From assembly GCF_023065955.2 (NCBI RefSeq), contig NW_026622974.1, positions 36,301,718 to 36,365,717 of the forward strand: a stretch of 64,000 nucleotides of DNA, read 5' to 3'. Below the pieces are notes generated by a model. The model worked only from the letters and a program-made list of their open reading frames with translations. It made no database searches and was not told the origin of the DNA. How positions within the stretch are numbered: position 1 is the stretch's first letter; every line of letters starts with the position of its first letter. The DNA is from Ursus arctos (taxonomy: Eukaryota > Chordata > Mammalia > Carnivora > Ursidae). This document shows positions 34,076 to 46,960 of this stretch, piece by piece. Position numbers and translations under genes: made by a program.

Positions 34076-34879
34076 GCTCTGTGAAGCTAGGTGCTATTTC
34101 TCTTTTACTCCTTGCTGTAATCATGGCAACTAACATGGTGCTTAGTAAGAATGAGATGTTCTTTCTTTATTATGGCATGAATGAATGAATAACCGGGTGT
34201 AGTCATGATGCTTTTTATATGCTGGAGATGCAGAGCATTCTGGGAAGGCTAGCCCCTCTAAGACCAATGAGTGACAACCTCAAGCACATAGCATGTAGGA
34301 AACAACTTTCCAATTTGCAGGCAACTAATTCTCTGGGTTAATAGAACACACAAGTCTGTCCTGCTCTTGACTCATTCCCTATTGTGAACCAGTCACTCAA
34401 TTTGCTTGGAGGTCACCGTTTTGCACCCTCTTATTCTTGCAAACATTCAGAACAGTAAATTGCATCTTTAATATATTTCTACACATATTTTTATTCTACA
34501 GCAGATACTCTGGATCAGAAGACTGTCTTGCTTCTAGGAGGGTCAGAACTGGGAAGGCAATTTAACATAAATTATTAGACCTACATAACAAGCTTCCATA
34601 CTTTTAAGAAAAGCATCATAAAAACTTGGTTGTGCTTAGTGTACACAAGAACAGAGTGAACACGTTTCTAGAAATAATAAGCTACAACCCTGTCTTCCTT
34701 CTTTGGGGAAAAAAAAAGCTTTTGCCTTGAGTGACCCTGAAGCATCCATTAGTGTTGTGTGATACTTGGTCTGCTGCTGAACAAGTCACCGCTTGGGCTT
34801 GAGCAATGGTCCCCGAAGCAGCGCTTACGTACAGATGGGGGAGCTCAGGGGAGTTCGAGGACATAACTTACCATGTGAG
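34076..34879. other. Unique non-coding DNA
   Basis: No repeat or gene recognised; a few tgaatgaatgaata units at 34,178-34,191 resemble an L2 tail. Confidence 0.5.
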
Positions 34880-35040
34880 GATGAAGGTGACGGGTACTAG
34901 GGAGGGCACGTGATGTAATGAGCACTGGGTGTTCTACGCAACTGATGAATCACTGAGCTCTACCTCTGAGACTAATAATACACTATATGGTAATTAATTG
35001 CATTTAAATTAAAAAAGGACCCCTCTACCCCAAAAAAAGA
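34880..35040 (+). mobile_element. Short carnivore LINE-1 3' end
   Basis: ggagggcacgtgatgtaatg, agcactgggtgttctacgca, actgatgaatcactgagctc, ctctgagactaataatacac, then attaaaaaagg. It is the last ~150 bp of an L1, severely 5' truncated. The same 3' UTR block is seen at 19,100-19,250. Confidence 0.88.
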
Positions 35041-36208
35041 AGGAGCTCTTATGATATTTTTTTTCTTGGTGTATAGAATACAGCCATGCTACAGGTCACA
35101 TTTTTAAATAAAGAACATGTGGTTTCTTGTAAGATTTTTCTAATTTCTCATGTCGTTTTTACTGAGCTCGAGTTGGGTAACACCGATATGAAGTAAAATT
35201 AAAGAGGAAATGGATGCTTTTGATGCCTGTGTTCCACCTCACACCATCCTCCCATGCTTGAATGCTTTGCATTTCAGAGCAATGACACCTCTCTAGAGAA
35301 GCTCAGGCCAAACTTGAGGCTAGACAGCTCCACAATGAGGAAGTGCAGAGGGCAATGAAATCCTTCCTCCATTAGTCTACAATTCTTAGAACTTCTGTCT
35401 TAACTCTGAGCACTTGTCTCCCTCCACCACCTACCTCTTAGGAGCTACAGGCATCTACTGACTTCATCTATTCTTTCATCCACAAGTAAGCCCAACCATG
35501 TCAAGTTCATGCACTGTCTAGATCCAAACTCATAACCAATCTCCCCAGCAGGATCCATCCAAAGAAGGTTCAGTTGTTTGACACCCACACTTTTCTCCTT
35601 TAGTATCCTGAGCACCAATGTTCCCTTTCTCCATTCCCTAAATTCATTCAATTTTCTGAGACCACACTTTCAATTTCCACTGACATTCTGTACTGTTAGC
35701 CAAGGTCCTCAGGGAATTTAGACGAGGGGAAAAGCATCACTTATAAATGAACAGTGTTTTAGGGTCTCTGTTCTTTATAGATCATTGAAAACTGGGTGAT
35801 GGATTTGCAATCCCCATGGCCTTTATCTGTCACTTCTTAATAGAATCACTACATTGCTTCCATATGTTCAGTTATTACACTTCCTCCATTTCATTTTGGC
35901 CCTTCTCCCTGCGCTGTGACTGAGTATCTAGTGATTTTCCAATGGAATGCTGGGCACCTCGTTGAAATTGCCGTGTAATGCAGTAAGTTCCTCTTTGTTT
36001 GAGACTGTACCACCCTCACTAATATAAATCACTTTACTGAACAGAAACATATCTCCATCTCTCTCGCTCTCTGTTTTCTGTCTTTAAGACACCAAAACAT
36101 CAATTTAGTCAATTTGCTCATTTCCACCAAAGGGAATAATCAACAGTTTTTGAAATCACCCAATGCCTGAGAACTAGCACAAGCAGAAACTCTCAAAACA
36201 CCTTCCTC
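35041..36208. other. Unique or unidentified DNA
   Basis: No repeat family is named with confidence. The sequence is pyrimidine-rich from 35,380 to 35,700. Confidence 0.45.
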
Positions 36209-36660
36209 CTTATAGTAGGTTCAATAGTGTCCCCCCCCCCAAATTCATGCCTACCCAGAACTTTAGAATATGATCTTACTTGGAAATTGGGTATTGCAGA
36301 TATAATCAGTTAAGAATCAAGATGAGATTATACCAGATTAGGGTGGCCCTTAAATCCGATGCGTGTCCTTATAGGAGACAAAAAAGACCCACAGAGACAC
36401 ACACAAAAGAAAGGTGATGGAAAGATGGAGACAGAGACTGGAGTGAGTGTCTGCAAGCCAAGGGGCACCAAGGATTGCCTACAAGCACAGAAGCTAGGAG
36501 AGAGGCATGGGACTGTTCCTCCTTCAGAGCCTCTAGAAGAAACCAAACCCTAGAAGGAAATGACAATTTGATTTTAAACATCAGGCCTCCAGAATAAACT
36601 TCTCTTGTAAACTACCCAGTTTGCGGTAATTCGTAATGGCAGCCACAGGAACCTGATACG
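36209..36660 (+). mobile_element. MaLR/ERVL-type solo LTR (MLT1-like)
   Basis: LTR order: gtaggttcaatagtgtcccc, gaatatgatcttacttggaa, gattagggtggcccttaaat, gcaccaaggattgcctacaa, gctaggagagaggcatggga, and a 3' end cagtttgcggtaattcgtaa. No internal retroviral genes flank it, so it is a solo LTR. The frames at 36,328-36,581 are shadows of it. A C10 homopolymer sits at 36,231-36,240. Confidence 0.85.
36231..36240 (+). repeat. C10 homopolymer inside the LTR
   Basis: Ten C in a row in the part of the LTR that is normally 'gtccccc'. Likely slippage growth, or a sequencing length uncertainty. Confidence 0.9.
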
Positions 36661-36979
36661 CCCCTCTACCTCCTTTCCTCCCTCCCTGTATCTGCTCAAC
36701 AAACTCTGTCCCTCTTCTTACTTTGTTTCCACATTGCTCAGACTGCTTCTATTATCCTGGTAGCTGAAACCACATTTTAAAAGATGGGCAAACTGGAACT
36801 CATTTCGAGAAGAGTGAAGTCTGGATATGTGAGAAAGTTAGGGGATATGCCTGGATGTTTTTGGAAAACCAGTGCTGTGTGAAAGAAATCTCAATCTCAC
36901 ATGTCATAACTAAGGTAGTATGTATTAAAACAATTTCCAAACAGTAAAATGACACATAAATGTTAGTATGGTTATTATT

Positions 36980-37164
36980 TTTTTTCAATTTCATTTATTT
37001 ATTTGACAGAGACAGAGAGCATAAGCCGGGGGAGTGGCAGAGGGAGGAGAAGCAGGCTCCCCGCTGAGCAAGGAGCCCGATGTGGGATTCGATCCCAGGA
37101 CTCTGGGATCATGACCTGAGCCAAAGGCAGATGCTTGGCTGACTGAGCCACCCAGGGGCCCCAG
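36980..37164 (-). mobile_element. CAN SINE
   Basis: catttatttatttgacagag, gaagcaggctccccgctgag, gggattcgatcccaggactc, and ctgactgagccacccagg. A 13-bp target duplication (tatggttattatt) lies at 36,967-36,979 and 37,166-37,178. Confidence 0.96.
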
Positions 37165-37349
37165 TTATGGTTATTATTGATCCATAATGCCCTATTAGAA
37201 ACTGCAAAAATTAGGCATTTTAAAAATCACAAGAATTTTTGTGCAAAACTTTTTCATCAGTGAAACACATTTTCCCAACAAATCATGAAATACTCTTGCT
37301 GGAGGCACTAGAGATGAGATGGCCATGGGCCAGATCATCTATAAATGTC

Positions 37350-37490
37350 TCAGGCATTAACTAGCTGAGCGATCTGGGGTAGGTGACCAACCCTCTCTGA
37401 ACCTGTGTCCAAGTATGGAAAATAAAATATAATTATCAGTCATTGGGGTAGTTGCTGTGAGTATATAAAGCACTTCCTGAGCTAGAAAGC
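37350..37490 (+). mobile_element. MIR fragment
   Basis: ttaactagctgagcgatctg, accaaccctctctgaacctg, and gctgtgagtatataaagcac follow MIR order. Confidence 0.7.
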
Positions 37491-39984
37491 AAACTACAAA
37501 CGAAAGGGACTAAAGTTGCTTTTTTTACTCTAAATTTAAATGATTCTATATGACCTCATTTGCCCAAGGTCTCTTAGGATCTAATATCATTGCCTGCTGC
37601 CTTTATTGGTAAGAACACAAAGGAGGTCCTAGGAATCTTCGTGGGGTCTTTACTCAGTCACCTGTTCTCCTGACGGGGACTTCATTTAATGGCACTTCAG
37701 GCGACCATTCTGTATGCTTGGACCTCTAGACACCAGGAGCAGTATTTCTGTCTGTCCCTGCACTAGGCTACTACAAATAGCCTTCTTTCATTAACTGGCT
37801 TTTGCATTTCTGCTTTTCTCACATTTTAAAAATGATAAGCTAATTATTCTTCTTATTACTTTACCATTGTTCAATATGTTGCCTAGGCCTGTGACGGCTA
37901 TTGTTTTTGACATTTTAAAAATAAACTATCCCAATTTCTTTACGTTTTCAGGTATTCTTCATTCGGCCTGGTTTTTAATAAATGGACACTTGAAATTCAG
38001 GATGCTCTACGCTTTGTTTCTACAGTCCTTCAAATTAGTGGGGTGGTTTTTTTTTTCTTTTTCAGAATTTATAACTAACATGTAACAAAATCTCTAAAAC
38101 CAGAAGAAAAGAGATTGTTTATAATAAATTATAAAAATGAGAGCAGATAAACTAAATCAACTTTACATTTATCTTTAAGTGTATACATTTCAAACTACCC
38201 AAATGCCCCAGACTTCCTTTCATCTTTAACATTTAACTAATTCTATCAATTCAACTTTTTGAATAAAAATTCCTAATAAGAGACTCTGTAACACTTAATA
38301 ATTAACCTCTGAGGGACCAGTATGCCTACTCTTCCGAAATAGAAACTTTGTAATGCTCTTTTCTATCATTCTCCTACAAAAAGGAGGTCTTTCACATTTC
38401 AAATATTGGTTTTTGTTGCTTCTACACATGGCAAATTAATTTGGCTTTTATAATGAGGTGGAATGTTTCAAATCTAAATTAACACCTTTGGCTTTACTCT
38501 GTGAGAAGACCTACTCATTACTCTCTAGTAACTTAATGGCTGTGCTATTCTATGAACCAAAATAGTTTAATGTAATCTGACATTTATGACTTCCACATAA
38601 TATCAACTGCTAAAGTTTGAAAAGAGGTTTCTATTCAGAAAAAAACTCAAACTAATAAGCATGCACCCAATATTAAAATCGGGTCAGAGATCCTTTTCAC
38701 TTTCATTACATATAATTTATGCCACTTGAATGTAGTTTAATAAGGTCGTAAAAATGCCAGTTGTGGTATCTCATAATACTTTTTATAAACTGGTTTTACA
38801 GTCTCTCCTTTGTTCCAAAGTTCAAAGTGACAATTGAAATGCACAGGTTGCTTAGGAGTTCTTGAAGTTTCTCCTGGAAAAACTTAATGGTGAATATATA
38901 AATTTTATATATACATGTGTGTATATATATAAAAATATATATATTTTATATATATGTATGTGTATATATATGCACATATATATGATACATAGAATTTATG
39001 AATATTTATATAGTATATACTTATAGAAAGGTTTCAAATATGTTATTTATTTAAGATACATTTTTAAAATATAAAACTGTTCTCCATAATCTTCATAATT
39101 TACTAAAAGACATTCCTTTCTTCCAGGTGCATTTAAGTTGATACTTCTCAATTAAAAGGAAAAAAAAAACCAGAATTCTAGAAAAGGCTGGTTTTACATA
39201 ATTGCTCTGGCCCTGCCCTTTTGTTAAGATGAAATAAAAACTTCCCAACACTTATTCCTCATTTGGTCAACGTCAAACAATACTCCGAGGTGCTCTTACA
39301 ATAGTGGCATTGTCAGCTTTCCATGACTTCATTCACTTGCTGACCATTGCCTTACTTCCTGGCTGAGGTAAATAGGGCTTTGCGAGCACTTCCCTTAAGT
39401 CATTTCAGAGGAGATAAATTAAATAATGATTGCAATGTAATATTGTGATAGTGCTAAAATATTTCCTTCAAGTTTCAACTTTGAGCACAAGTTTCCAATA
39501 ATATATAATTTTTCATTTGCTAGCTCAAACTTTTGGTTTTATTAAAATCTACAGCTGCACTCGATATTTATGCATTTGGTGACCAACCTTGATATATTAT
39601 AATAATGTGGAGCTAAGACTTTTATATAAGAATCCAAAAATGTTTCAAAAATTACTGTTGAATCAAACAGAGATATTCAACACAATCTGCTTAAACACTT
39701 GAACGAGAGCATAAGTAAGTGTTTTTAAACCAACATTAAAATTAGTATTCATGCAGCTTGCTCCATCTTTCTGAAGTCTTACATAGCTTATTTCTATGAT
39801 CAGTTAGGAGAATTATTCTAGATGACCCCTATAAGAGGTTCCTATTCAGTACTCACCCATTCTACAGGTTTCAGTTCAATTGACACTCGGGGAATATGGA
39901 GATACTCCTTAGAAAAATGTTTATCTCAGTCTGCTAAAAACAAAACAGTGGAGAATTTGTATTGCCTTTGTCAGGGAGAAAAAC
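37491..39984. other. AT-rich unique DNA
   Basis: About 2.5 kb with no transposon recognised except the AT microsatellite at 38,893-39,020. No gene. Confidence 0.5.
38893..39020. repeat. (TA)n-rich microsatellite block
   Basis: Over 120 bases of atatat with tgtg and aaaa interruptions. It can extrude cruciforms and is likely variable in length. Confidence 0.92.
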
Positions 39985-40210
39985 ACAAGGAGTGCAGTCA
40001 GAGCCGGGTTCAATTCAATTTTTGCATTTAGTCGTACGACCTTGGACATGGCACCTACGGTCTCTGAGCTTCCCCATCTGTGAAATGAGACTAATTACAG
40101 CATTCTGTAAGATTAAAATCAATAGAAGATGTACATTAAATGAAAACTAAAATGCATATCATAAAAATAATGCACATCATAATTCTCACCATCATCATTA
40201 TTAGAGGAAA
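39985..40210 (+). mobile_element. MIR SINE
   Basis: agtgcagtcagagccgggtt, cgaccttggacatggcacct, cggtctctgagcttccccat, and ctgtgaaatgagactaatta are in MIR order. Confidence 0.85.
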
Positions 40211-41984
40211 GTGCACATCACATATTAAATTGTGAATGTGGTTTGCTTTTGTTCAATAAAGACCCTGGTTTCTCAAGTCAAACAATCTCGCTAATTGAAT
40301 ATATTGTCCGGGAAGGGCTCACTCTGGCATAACTGGGGCCCAGGAGCAAAGGCAACTGGGCAGAATCATCAAGAAATTAAAAAGATTTGGGGCCAATAAG
40401 GCAAGATGACTGGACTCTGGGAAGAGGAATAGCAACCAGGGAACTCTGGTTCCAGGGCAGGATCAGGGCTCCAAACAGCACATCATGACCGGGTAGATTA
40501 AGGACAAGAACCAATATTTCCATTGGTCCAGTTATGCTAAATACAGTCTTTTCCTCCCCCCTCAGTCCTGTGAATCTGGATTTAAGAGACAGTCCTGATT
40601 GCACAGCAGCAATGGTCTTGAATTTGAAGGGTGGAATGCACTCTTGCCAACTTCATATAAACTTTTGGTTGGGAACGCCTTCTTGTTTTACAGTAGTCAG
40701 CTAGTCTCCCGGTGGGGAATATAGAAAGAAACCTAGTAAATTTTCATGGGAAAATACACTTTGAATTATTAGATGAAACCAAGACCAATGGTTATGTGAA
40801 ATATATGATGTGCATTAAATACAAACCATTTGTGCTTGCAAATCCCATGATTGAAAGAGAAGTTTCACTTGATTTTTAAGAAACAATTTTGTATCATTTA
40901 AGATATGGCTTTCTTCTTCCTTTGTGAAATAATCTCCATACTTGAAGTTATCATGGTACTCAATGTTTTAGTTTCCATTCTCATTCTGTTCCTCCCTCCC
41001 TTTGAGGGATATAGACACTAAAGAGAAGGAAACCTGGCCTTGAACCTGACTCAACACCACTCTGCCTTGAGTCTCGGTCATCACAGCAGCAGGATACGTA
41101 ATCTACCACGATCACTACCACACTGAGTTGCCAGGCAACATCCTCAGAATGGCTTTCAAAAGTTACACTCAGAGGCAGAAGGGCCAATGTCAAGACCCAG
41201 CTTCAGCAACATTATGAGGGGCCCTCCGCCATATTATTATGTAACTTTCTAAAAACTCAAAGCACACACAACACCCCCAAAGAGAAAAAGTTATTAGGTG
41301 TGTATGGCGAGGGCTAAGTGAGAGGAATTATTGTAAATATTGAATAGCCAGGATTGTAGTAAAGCTTAATCTGTGGCCCAGACAGGGTCCTTGGAAGTTG
41401 ACTTTGCATTGCAAGACCTCAACAAGAAGGAAACAACCCTGTATGATTACTGACCAGTGAAATAATCTCTTGCTGCTTTCAATTAGGCCTTGGTACCAGT
41501 TGCAACTGCGTCATAGGATAGAAGACTCTGAAGACTTAGTGTTTTCATAGGAAAACTGTCTGAAAATCCTTATCAGTAATTCCCAGCTCCATGTTCAAGG
41601 AACTTACTTGCTTGGTCTTCGAGGTTACACGTTTGGGTTATTCCTTCAGGCATTTTGAGGTTCTTGTGTAAAGACATATTAAGAGCTTAGATGTACATCA
41701 CCTACTGAAATCCTGGGCATTCCCCAGTTCCAAATGCCATGGCACTAGAGACAAAAATTTTGAGGAAGAATCCCAAGATTCATCTCAGAGATCAGAAGCT
41801 TGACAGAAGTAGGTTCTTCCCTGCGCATCACGCAGTTTTCTCTACCTGGCTCTGTTTGAGAGTCTCATTGTGTACCTACCTCACAAATGAGGAGTGAAAA
41901 TAGAAGTAAGAGATACTTGGGGGAAACCTTATTACCATGAATTTAATTCATTTATGGCCTGGAAGGTAATATACCACAACTTAA
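40211..41984. other. Unique non-coding DNA
   Basis: No repeat or gene recognised; frames of 70-75 codons are unrecognised. Confidence 0.5.
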
Positions 41985-42185
41985 ACAGCTCTGAATTTAG
42001 AATCAGGCATGTATGGGTTAAATCTGAGCTTTGACTCTTGCTAGATGGTACTCAGTCATGATAATTAACCTCTCTGAATCCTATTTTCTTTATCTGTAAA
42101 GTGGAGGAATACCTCATTAATTACCACAAGATGATGTATATAAGGCATCTGGTGGACAGTTCAGAGTAGATTTTCAACAATTTGT
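41985..42185 (+). mobile_element. MIR SINE
   Basis: ctctgaatttagaatcaggc, gggttaaatctgagctttga, ttaacctctctgaatcctat, and tatctgtaaagtggaggaat follow MIR order. Confidence 0.85.
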
Positions 42186-43095
42186 AACCACTAACCACTT
42201 TTATCTGGAGGAGTTGAAACATTGTATGTTTCTTGTATGGTGCGGGGAAGAGCCTGTGCCTTGTCAACTGCCCTAGTTTCCTCCCCACACAAAAGTCTCT
42301 TATTCGGTCACCAAATACCTTTAAGTTAATTGGGAAGTATTCACTACTTACATCTTTAAAAACTCATCCTAAGAATTCTCGGCTAGTTTTGAAATCCCAA
42401 GCACTGATAGAGGCTCTCACGCCCATACATTTCCCTTCAGTTATTAGAGATTTAGCAAAATTTGGTGATATTCTGGGAAAAAAGGGACAAAACTGTTAAA
42501 ATCCAATCATGGGAAAATGACATAGACAACTAATCTAATCTGTTTTTCTTCCCTACAGGAAATATTGACATAATGTCCATTCTTCCTTACATAAGACAAC
42601 TCTCTGTCTTTAAAAGATTTCCAATTGTTTGAAGTCAAACAGAAAGTAGGCAGGAAAAAAAAGACATTATCTAAAATATCTAAGTCCAAATCTGAAAAGC
42701 AATCCTAAGTACATGTTTATACAATGCTTTAGAATAACAGACTCACAGAATTTTCCAGTTGACTGTTCTTTAAAGATAACGGAACATTTATTTATGTTTG
42801 TTGTTGCTATGACTTACTATCAAAAAATATTCACTGGATTCAAAATGCTTATAAAGCACAGTGGTACATCATAGCAAAAGCTTTCATACCCTTAACGAAT
42901 GGATGAGCACTGAGAGAACTTCAGTGATAATCTCAGAATAGCAGAGCATCTCCTGTTAAGTCAGTGAGTCATGATGGCTAATCCATTTTTAGGTAGAATT
43001 TTGTATCATACCCTTTTTTATTCAAGCACTGAAATATTCTTGCCCCATGGGGAAAAAATTTAACCGGGGTTTTGTCAGCATAAGATGGAATACTA
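42186..43095. other. Unique non-coding DNA
   Basis: No repeat or gene recognised. Confidence 0.5.
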
Positions 43096-43642
43096 GCTGT
43101 AGTAGAGGGTCTACAAAGATGGCCACCAACCTCCCCTTATCCCTGCTCATGCACGCCACTCCTACTTTCTCTCCCCTTGCATCTGGGCTGGTTTTGATCA
43201 AATGGATGCAGCAAATGTGACTCTGTGCTACTTCTGGGCCTAGAGCTTAAGAGACCTGGTAGCTTTAACTTTTTCTCACTCGGAAGCCTACCATCCTTGT
43301 AAGAAGGATAGACTTCTTAATGAATAATGAGAAACCATGTGGAGAGAAAGAGAGAGGCCATACAGAGGAGAAATGAAGCCCTGCCCCCCACCCACTGATT
43401 ACCAGCACCCAAGTCCCAGACATATTAGTGAGTCCTACTGGCTGTGCCAACCCAGATGGGCTCCCAGATACATGCAGCTGCCTGAGTGGCCTACTCCACA
43501 CACATGGTGCTGAAAAACCACCCAGCTCAGCCCAGCCAGTTCATAGAAAAGGAAATCTTGTTTGTTTGTTTGTTTGTTTTTTGGTCTGTTTTGAGCCACT
43601 CAGTCTTGGTGTGATTTGTCACACGGCAAAAGAACACTGAAT
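43096..43642 (+). mobile_element. LTR-like element (MaLR/MLT1 type)
   Basis: gggctggttttgatcaaatg, gagaaaccatgtggagagaa, and a 3' end gttttgagccactcagtctt with ggtgtgatttgtcacacgg match the general plan of MLT1-type LTRs, in which the polyadenylation region is followed by 'ttaagccact.agt.t.ggg.g.tttgt.a'. A (TTTG)n run is inserted near the end. Subfamily not resolved. Confidence 0.6.
43558..43583 (+). repeat. (TTTG)n microsatellite
   Basis: About five tttg units followed by tttttt. Confidence 0.92.
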
Positions 43643-45237
43643 ATAACTCACTATTTAAATCAGAGGTTGGATTGAAATTGGAGCTTCACAACTTGCAGTC
43701 TTAAATGTGGTACTCCTAGCAATATCAAGCATCGGATCATTCAGGCTTATTTTCCAAAGGGAAGATTATTTGATTGAATTATGTTGGTTTTTTTCTCAAC
43801 ATGACTTACAGTGTTAGTCACGTCCCCAACCTTGGCTGCAGCAATTCCTCATGACTCCGAGATTACCAGCCAGCTATTCCAATAGTAGGTCTGTTTTTCC
43901 TCAGTTCAGTTTTCAAAATGTATAGACGGCAAATGTACACCCCTACTGTATACCCCAACACTGGCATGCAGATAATTAGGCTGAAGAGATGCTGCCCTCC
44001 AGCAGATTTGTTGGAAGAGTTTGGTAAAGATTTCAAGTCACTCAGAAAAACAAGGCTCTCACAGTGAACAATACTATGCACTCTGGTATGTACATACTAC
44101 TCAGAATATATTAAACATTACAAAGAATTTCAGAACAAGGTGTCTATTCAGGTGAGAGTTAGTGGGAGTCTGAACTGGGGTTATGATAGTGAGGGACAAA
44201 AAGTAAGTTATAATGACGCAGGGTTTAACAATTCTTAATACACGATAGGCGACAGTTATAAAGAGATAAGCAAGAAGGAATTCTTACATGCAAATATAAA
44301 ATGAATACAGTATAACATGTTACTTTCTTTTTAGGGGAGACTAGCAGGCTTTCAGCAAACTGTCTTTTATTAGCATAAAAACTCGGGAGTTAATCTTACC
44401 CTAAACTCCTGTGGTCTACAAGCACAGATACTCTTAGAAGTGATTTTTTAAGTGCTTTCATTGGACCACTGGGCACATATATAGCAATACGGATGAGAAG
44501 AGATACAGATTTGGGTTTTAGGTTGACCCAATGAAACCCAAACCAAAACCAACCCAAACCAAAAATCCAAGATGGAGTTAATCAAGACCCATCAGGATGG
44601 TGGCCTGTACTGCAATTATGCAGGAATTGAAAGCACAGTCAAGTTTGCCATTACCCAGCACCTTATGATTTCCAGCAAAAACTTTTCTTGTGAAGTTCAG
44701 ATATGACTAAACTGTTTTCTTTGAAAAGCAGCAAGTCCTCTAGCAATTTTCCAGGGTTTTCAGTCCCTATCAGGATGCTTGAAGAATTTCTTTATTTTTC
44801 CACTTATGGGCATTATCATGGGTTAGATAATCTACTCGGCTCAGCCAGAGACAATACTCACTGTCACTGGGTTTTAGGCATATTTCCTGGGTGAATCCCA
44901 TATTTTCCATTTCCCTATATTCCTCCTCACTATGGGAATATTCCAACATTCCCCACAATGTAAAAAACAACCAAAACCAAAATCCTCCATGGTCTCCAAG
45001 ACCACTCTAGTTGCTTTTCTCTCTCTTTTCTTGAAAACTTCTCCATATCCTTATACCACATTTGTTTCTTGGTCAACCCCAAGTTGACTTCTATTCCCAC
45101 CACTTCACTACTTACTTTTGCTAAGGTTTCCTGTGTTGTTAATCTGATGGACAATTTCAGTCCTCACCTTTCTCGAGTACTTCTTAGCTTTCAGCATAAG
45201 AAAGTTACCTCTTTCTTGGAGAACTTGTTGAACTTGG
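43643..45237. other. Unique non-coding DNA
   Basis: No repeat named. A small inverted repeat made of gggttt/aaaccc units lies at 44,512-44,568. Confidence 0.5.
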
Positions 45238-45455
45238 CTGTTATGGGCTAAATGTTTGTGTTCCCTACCAAATTCATAAGTTGAAGCCCTAATCGCATGT
45301 GATGTACTTGGAGATGGGGTCTTTGGGAGGTAATTAAGGTTAGATGAGATCATGGGGTTGGGGCTGTTATGATGAAATTAATGTCCTTACAGGAAGAGAC
45401 ACCAGAAAGTTCTCTCTCCCACCATGAGCATCAAGGCTCTACACATGAACTTTTT
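45238..45455 (+). mobile_element. MaLR/MLT1-like LTR fragment
   Basis: ttatgggctaaatgtttgtg, accaaattcataagttgaag, ccctaatcgcatgtgatgta, gggtctttgggaggtaatta, and cttacaggaagagacaccag are the 5' half of an MLT1-type LTR. The 3' half is not seen. Confidence 0.78.
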
Positions 45456-45639
45456 CTCACTCTATTCTTTTTAAAGATTTCTGTGGCTTAACATACACAA
45501 ATACGATTTATTGCTTCTATAGCTATTCACTATGAATCAGATGGCTCCAGAGTCCAAGGCTCCCTCCACACTGTGGGCCTGCTATGTTTAGCATGTCATC
45601 TCCAAGGTCACTTCCCCATCCTCATCCCTCAATAAAAGG

Positions 45640-45785
45640 CTATGATTTCTATTATTTCCTTCTATAACATCCACTGCTATTGTCAATTACCATTCATCTT
45701 TCATCTGTCCACCTCACCGACTGTGAACTCCATATGGACAGGAAGTATGTCAGCAGTACATAGCACAGCGTCTGGCACCTACCAG
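45640..45785 (+). mobile_element. LINE-2 3' fragment
   Basis: gtgaactccatatggacagg, aagtatgtcagcagtacata, and gcacagcgtctggcacctac match the L2 3' end. Confidence 0.72.
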
Positions 45786-46215
45786 CAGTGGTATGGTGGA
45801 GCCTACTTGTGCTGGTTCATGAAAATGATTGTTAAATTACCAGGGATTTGCAAGCCCATTGTTAAATAGCCATTATTAGAAATTAAGCAAATTATATTTT
45901 AAGCAAAGGTAATGAATACTGAAAAGTCATCATTCCCTAGTCATGTTACTACATTTTATTATCTATGTTCTTGAGGTAATTTATGCCTATTGTATCTAAG
46001 GGGGAAATACTATATAATGGTGTGCTACTGAGTAAAGTGTCTCATCCCAACTCTGTTTGATGACTTCATGTTGACACCTTGAAATTGATCGACGTAACAG
46101 TATTTACACCACAGAAATAGGCAAATGCTACCGTCAGGGTTCCCTCCTGCTTGCACCCCACCAGTTATTAAACATTTACCAGCACACCACAACCTAATAG
46201 GACTTACTGGCACAC
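45786..46215. mobile_element. Possible hAT-type MITE
   Basis: The left end (gcagtggtatggtggagcct, then gtgctggttcatgaaaatg) and the right end (ttattaaacatttaccagca, caccac) are roughly inverted copies: the complement of the right end reads gtggtgtgctggtaaatg. This suggests a decayed non-autonomous DNA transposon. The family is not identified. Confidence 0.35.
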
Positions 46216-46839
46216 CACCACTTAATACAACTACATGCTGAATGAATAAAAAATCCATTATTATTATAGGCCTGTGGATTATCCTCTGGCTGAATGTAAC
46301 TTTATCTATCATCCAAGTAGTTCGAGTCAGAAATCTCTAACGTATTCAGAGAGTCTGGACAGAATCATCATTTTAGCCTGAATCACATAGGGAATTTCCT
46401 TGGTTTTCTACTTACGGTGCATGTATAGCAGCCTTGGTTCTAGTATTTAAAGGTCATTCTGTCAGTATTTTCCACGCATCCTGCCCCGTAACAGCTTTCC
46501 CCAGTTATGTTTGCCACAGCCTATCAGAGGTCAATAAAATTGGTCAGGAGACAAGTATAGTCCAATTGTTCAGTGTTCAACCAGATCTACAAGAACGTGT
46601 CAGTTAGACAAGCATTTTGGAGTAGGTCAATGCACCCTCTGACACCCTCATTAATTCCGAATATTTTCTGATCTCGGGAGACCCTGGGGGTAGTGGAGTC
46701 AGAGCTATCATCACAGAAGAACCTTTCAGCTCTCTGTTCTCCTTTAAAACCAATACCATTTTGTACACACGGTAGCAAGGTGCTTCTCTCGTGGCTTTTG
46801 CCATAATCAACTTTAAATTAGCATTATTTATGTGTTGCT
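46216..46839. other. Unique non-coding DNA
   Basis: No repeat or gene recognised. Confidence 0.5.
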
Positions 46840-46960
46840 TTTTCACCCTAGATAGTATCCCCCTCAAGTGAAGGAACCAAGTATTTTACACCTTCGCTGC
46901 CCCAGAAAGTCCAGACGGTGCTTTGCACAGACTAAGCGCCCAACTGCTGTTCCACGTCTA
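46840..46960 (+). mobile_element. LINE-2 3' fragment
   Basis: gtatccccctcaagtgaagg, acaccttcgctgccccagaa, and ggtgctttgcacagactaag resemble the L2 3' end. Confidence 0.55.

Noticed and set aside
36209..36660. Possible endogenous retrovirus with genes
   Set aside because: Only a solo LTR is seen here, and LTR fragments at 1-208, 43,096 and 45,238; no gag, pol or env frames lie nearby.
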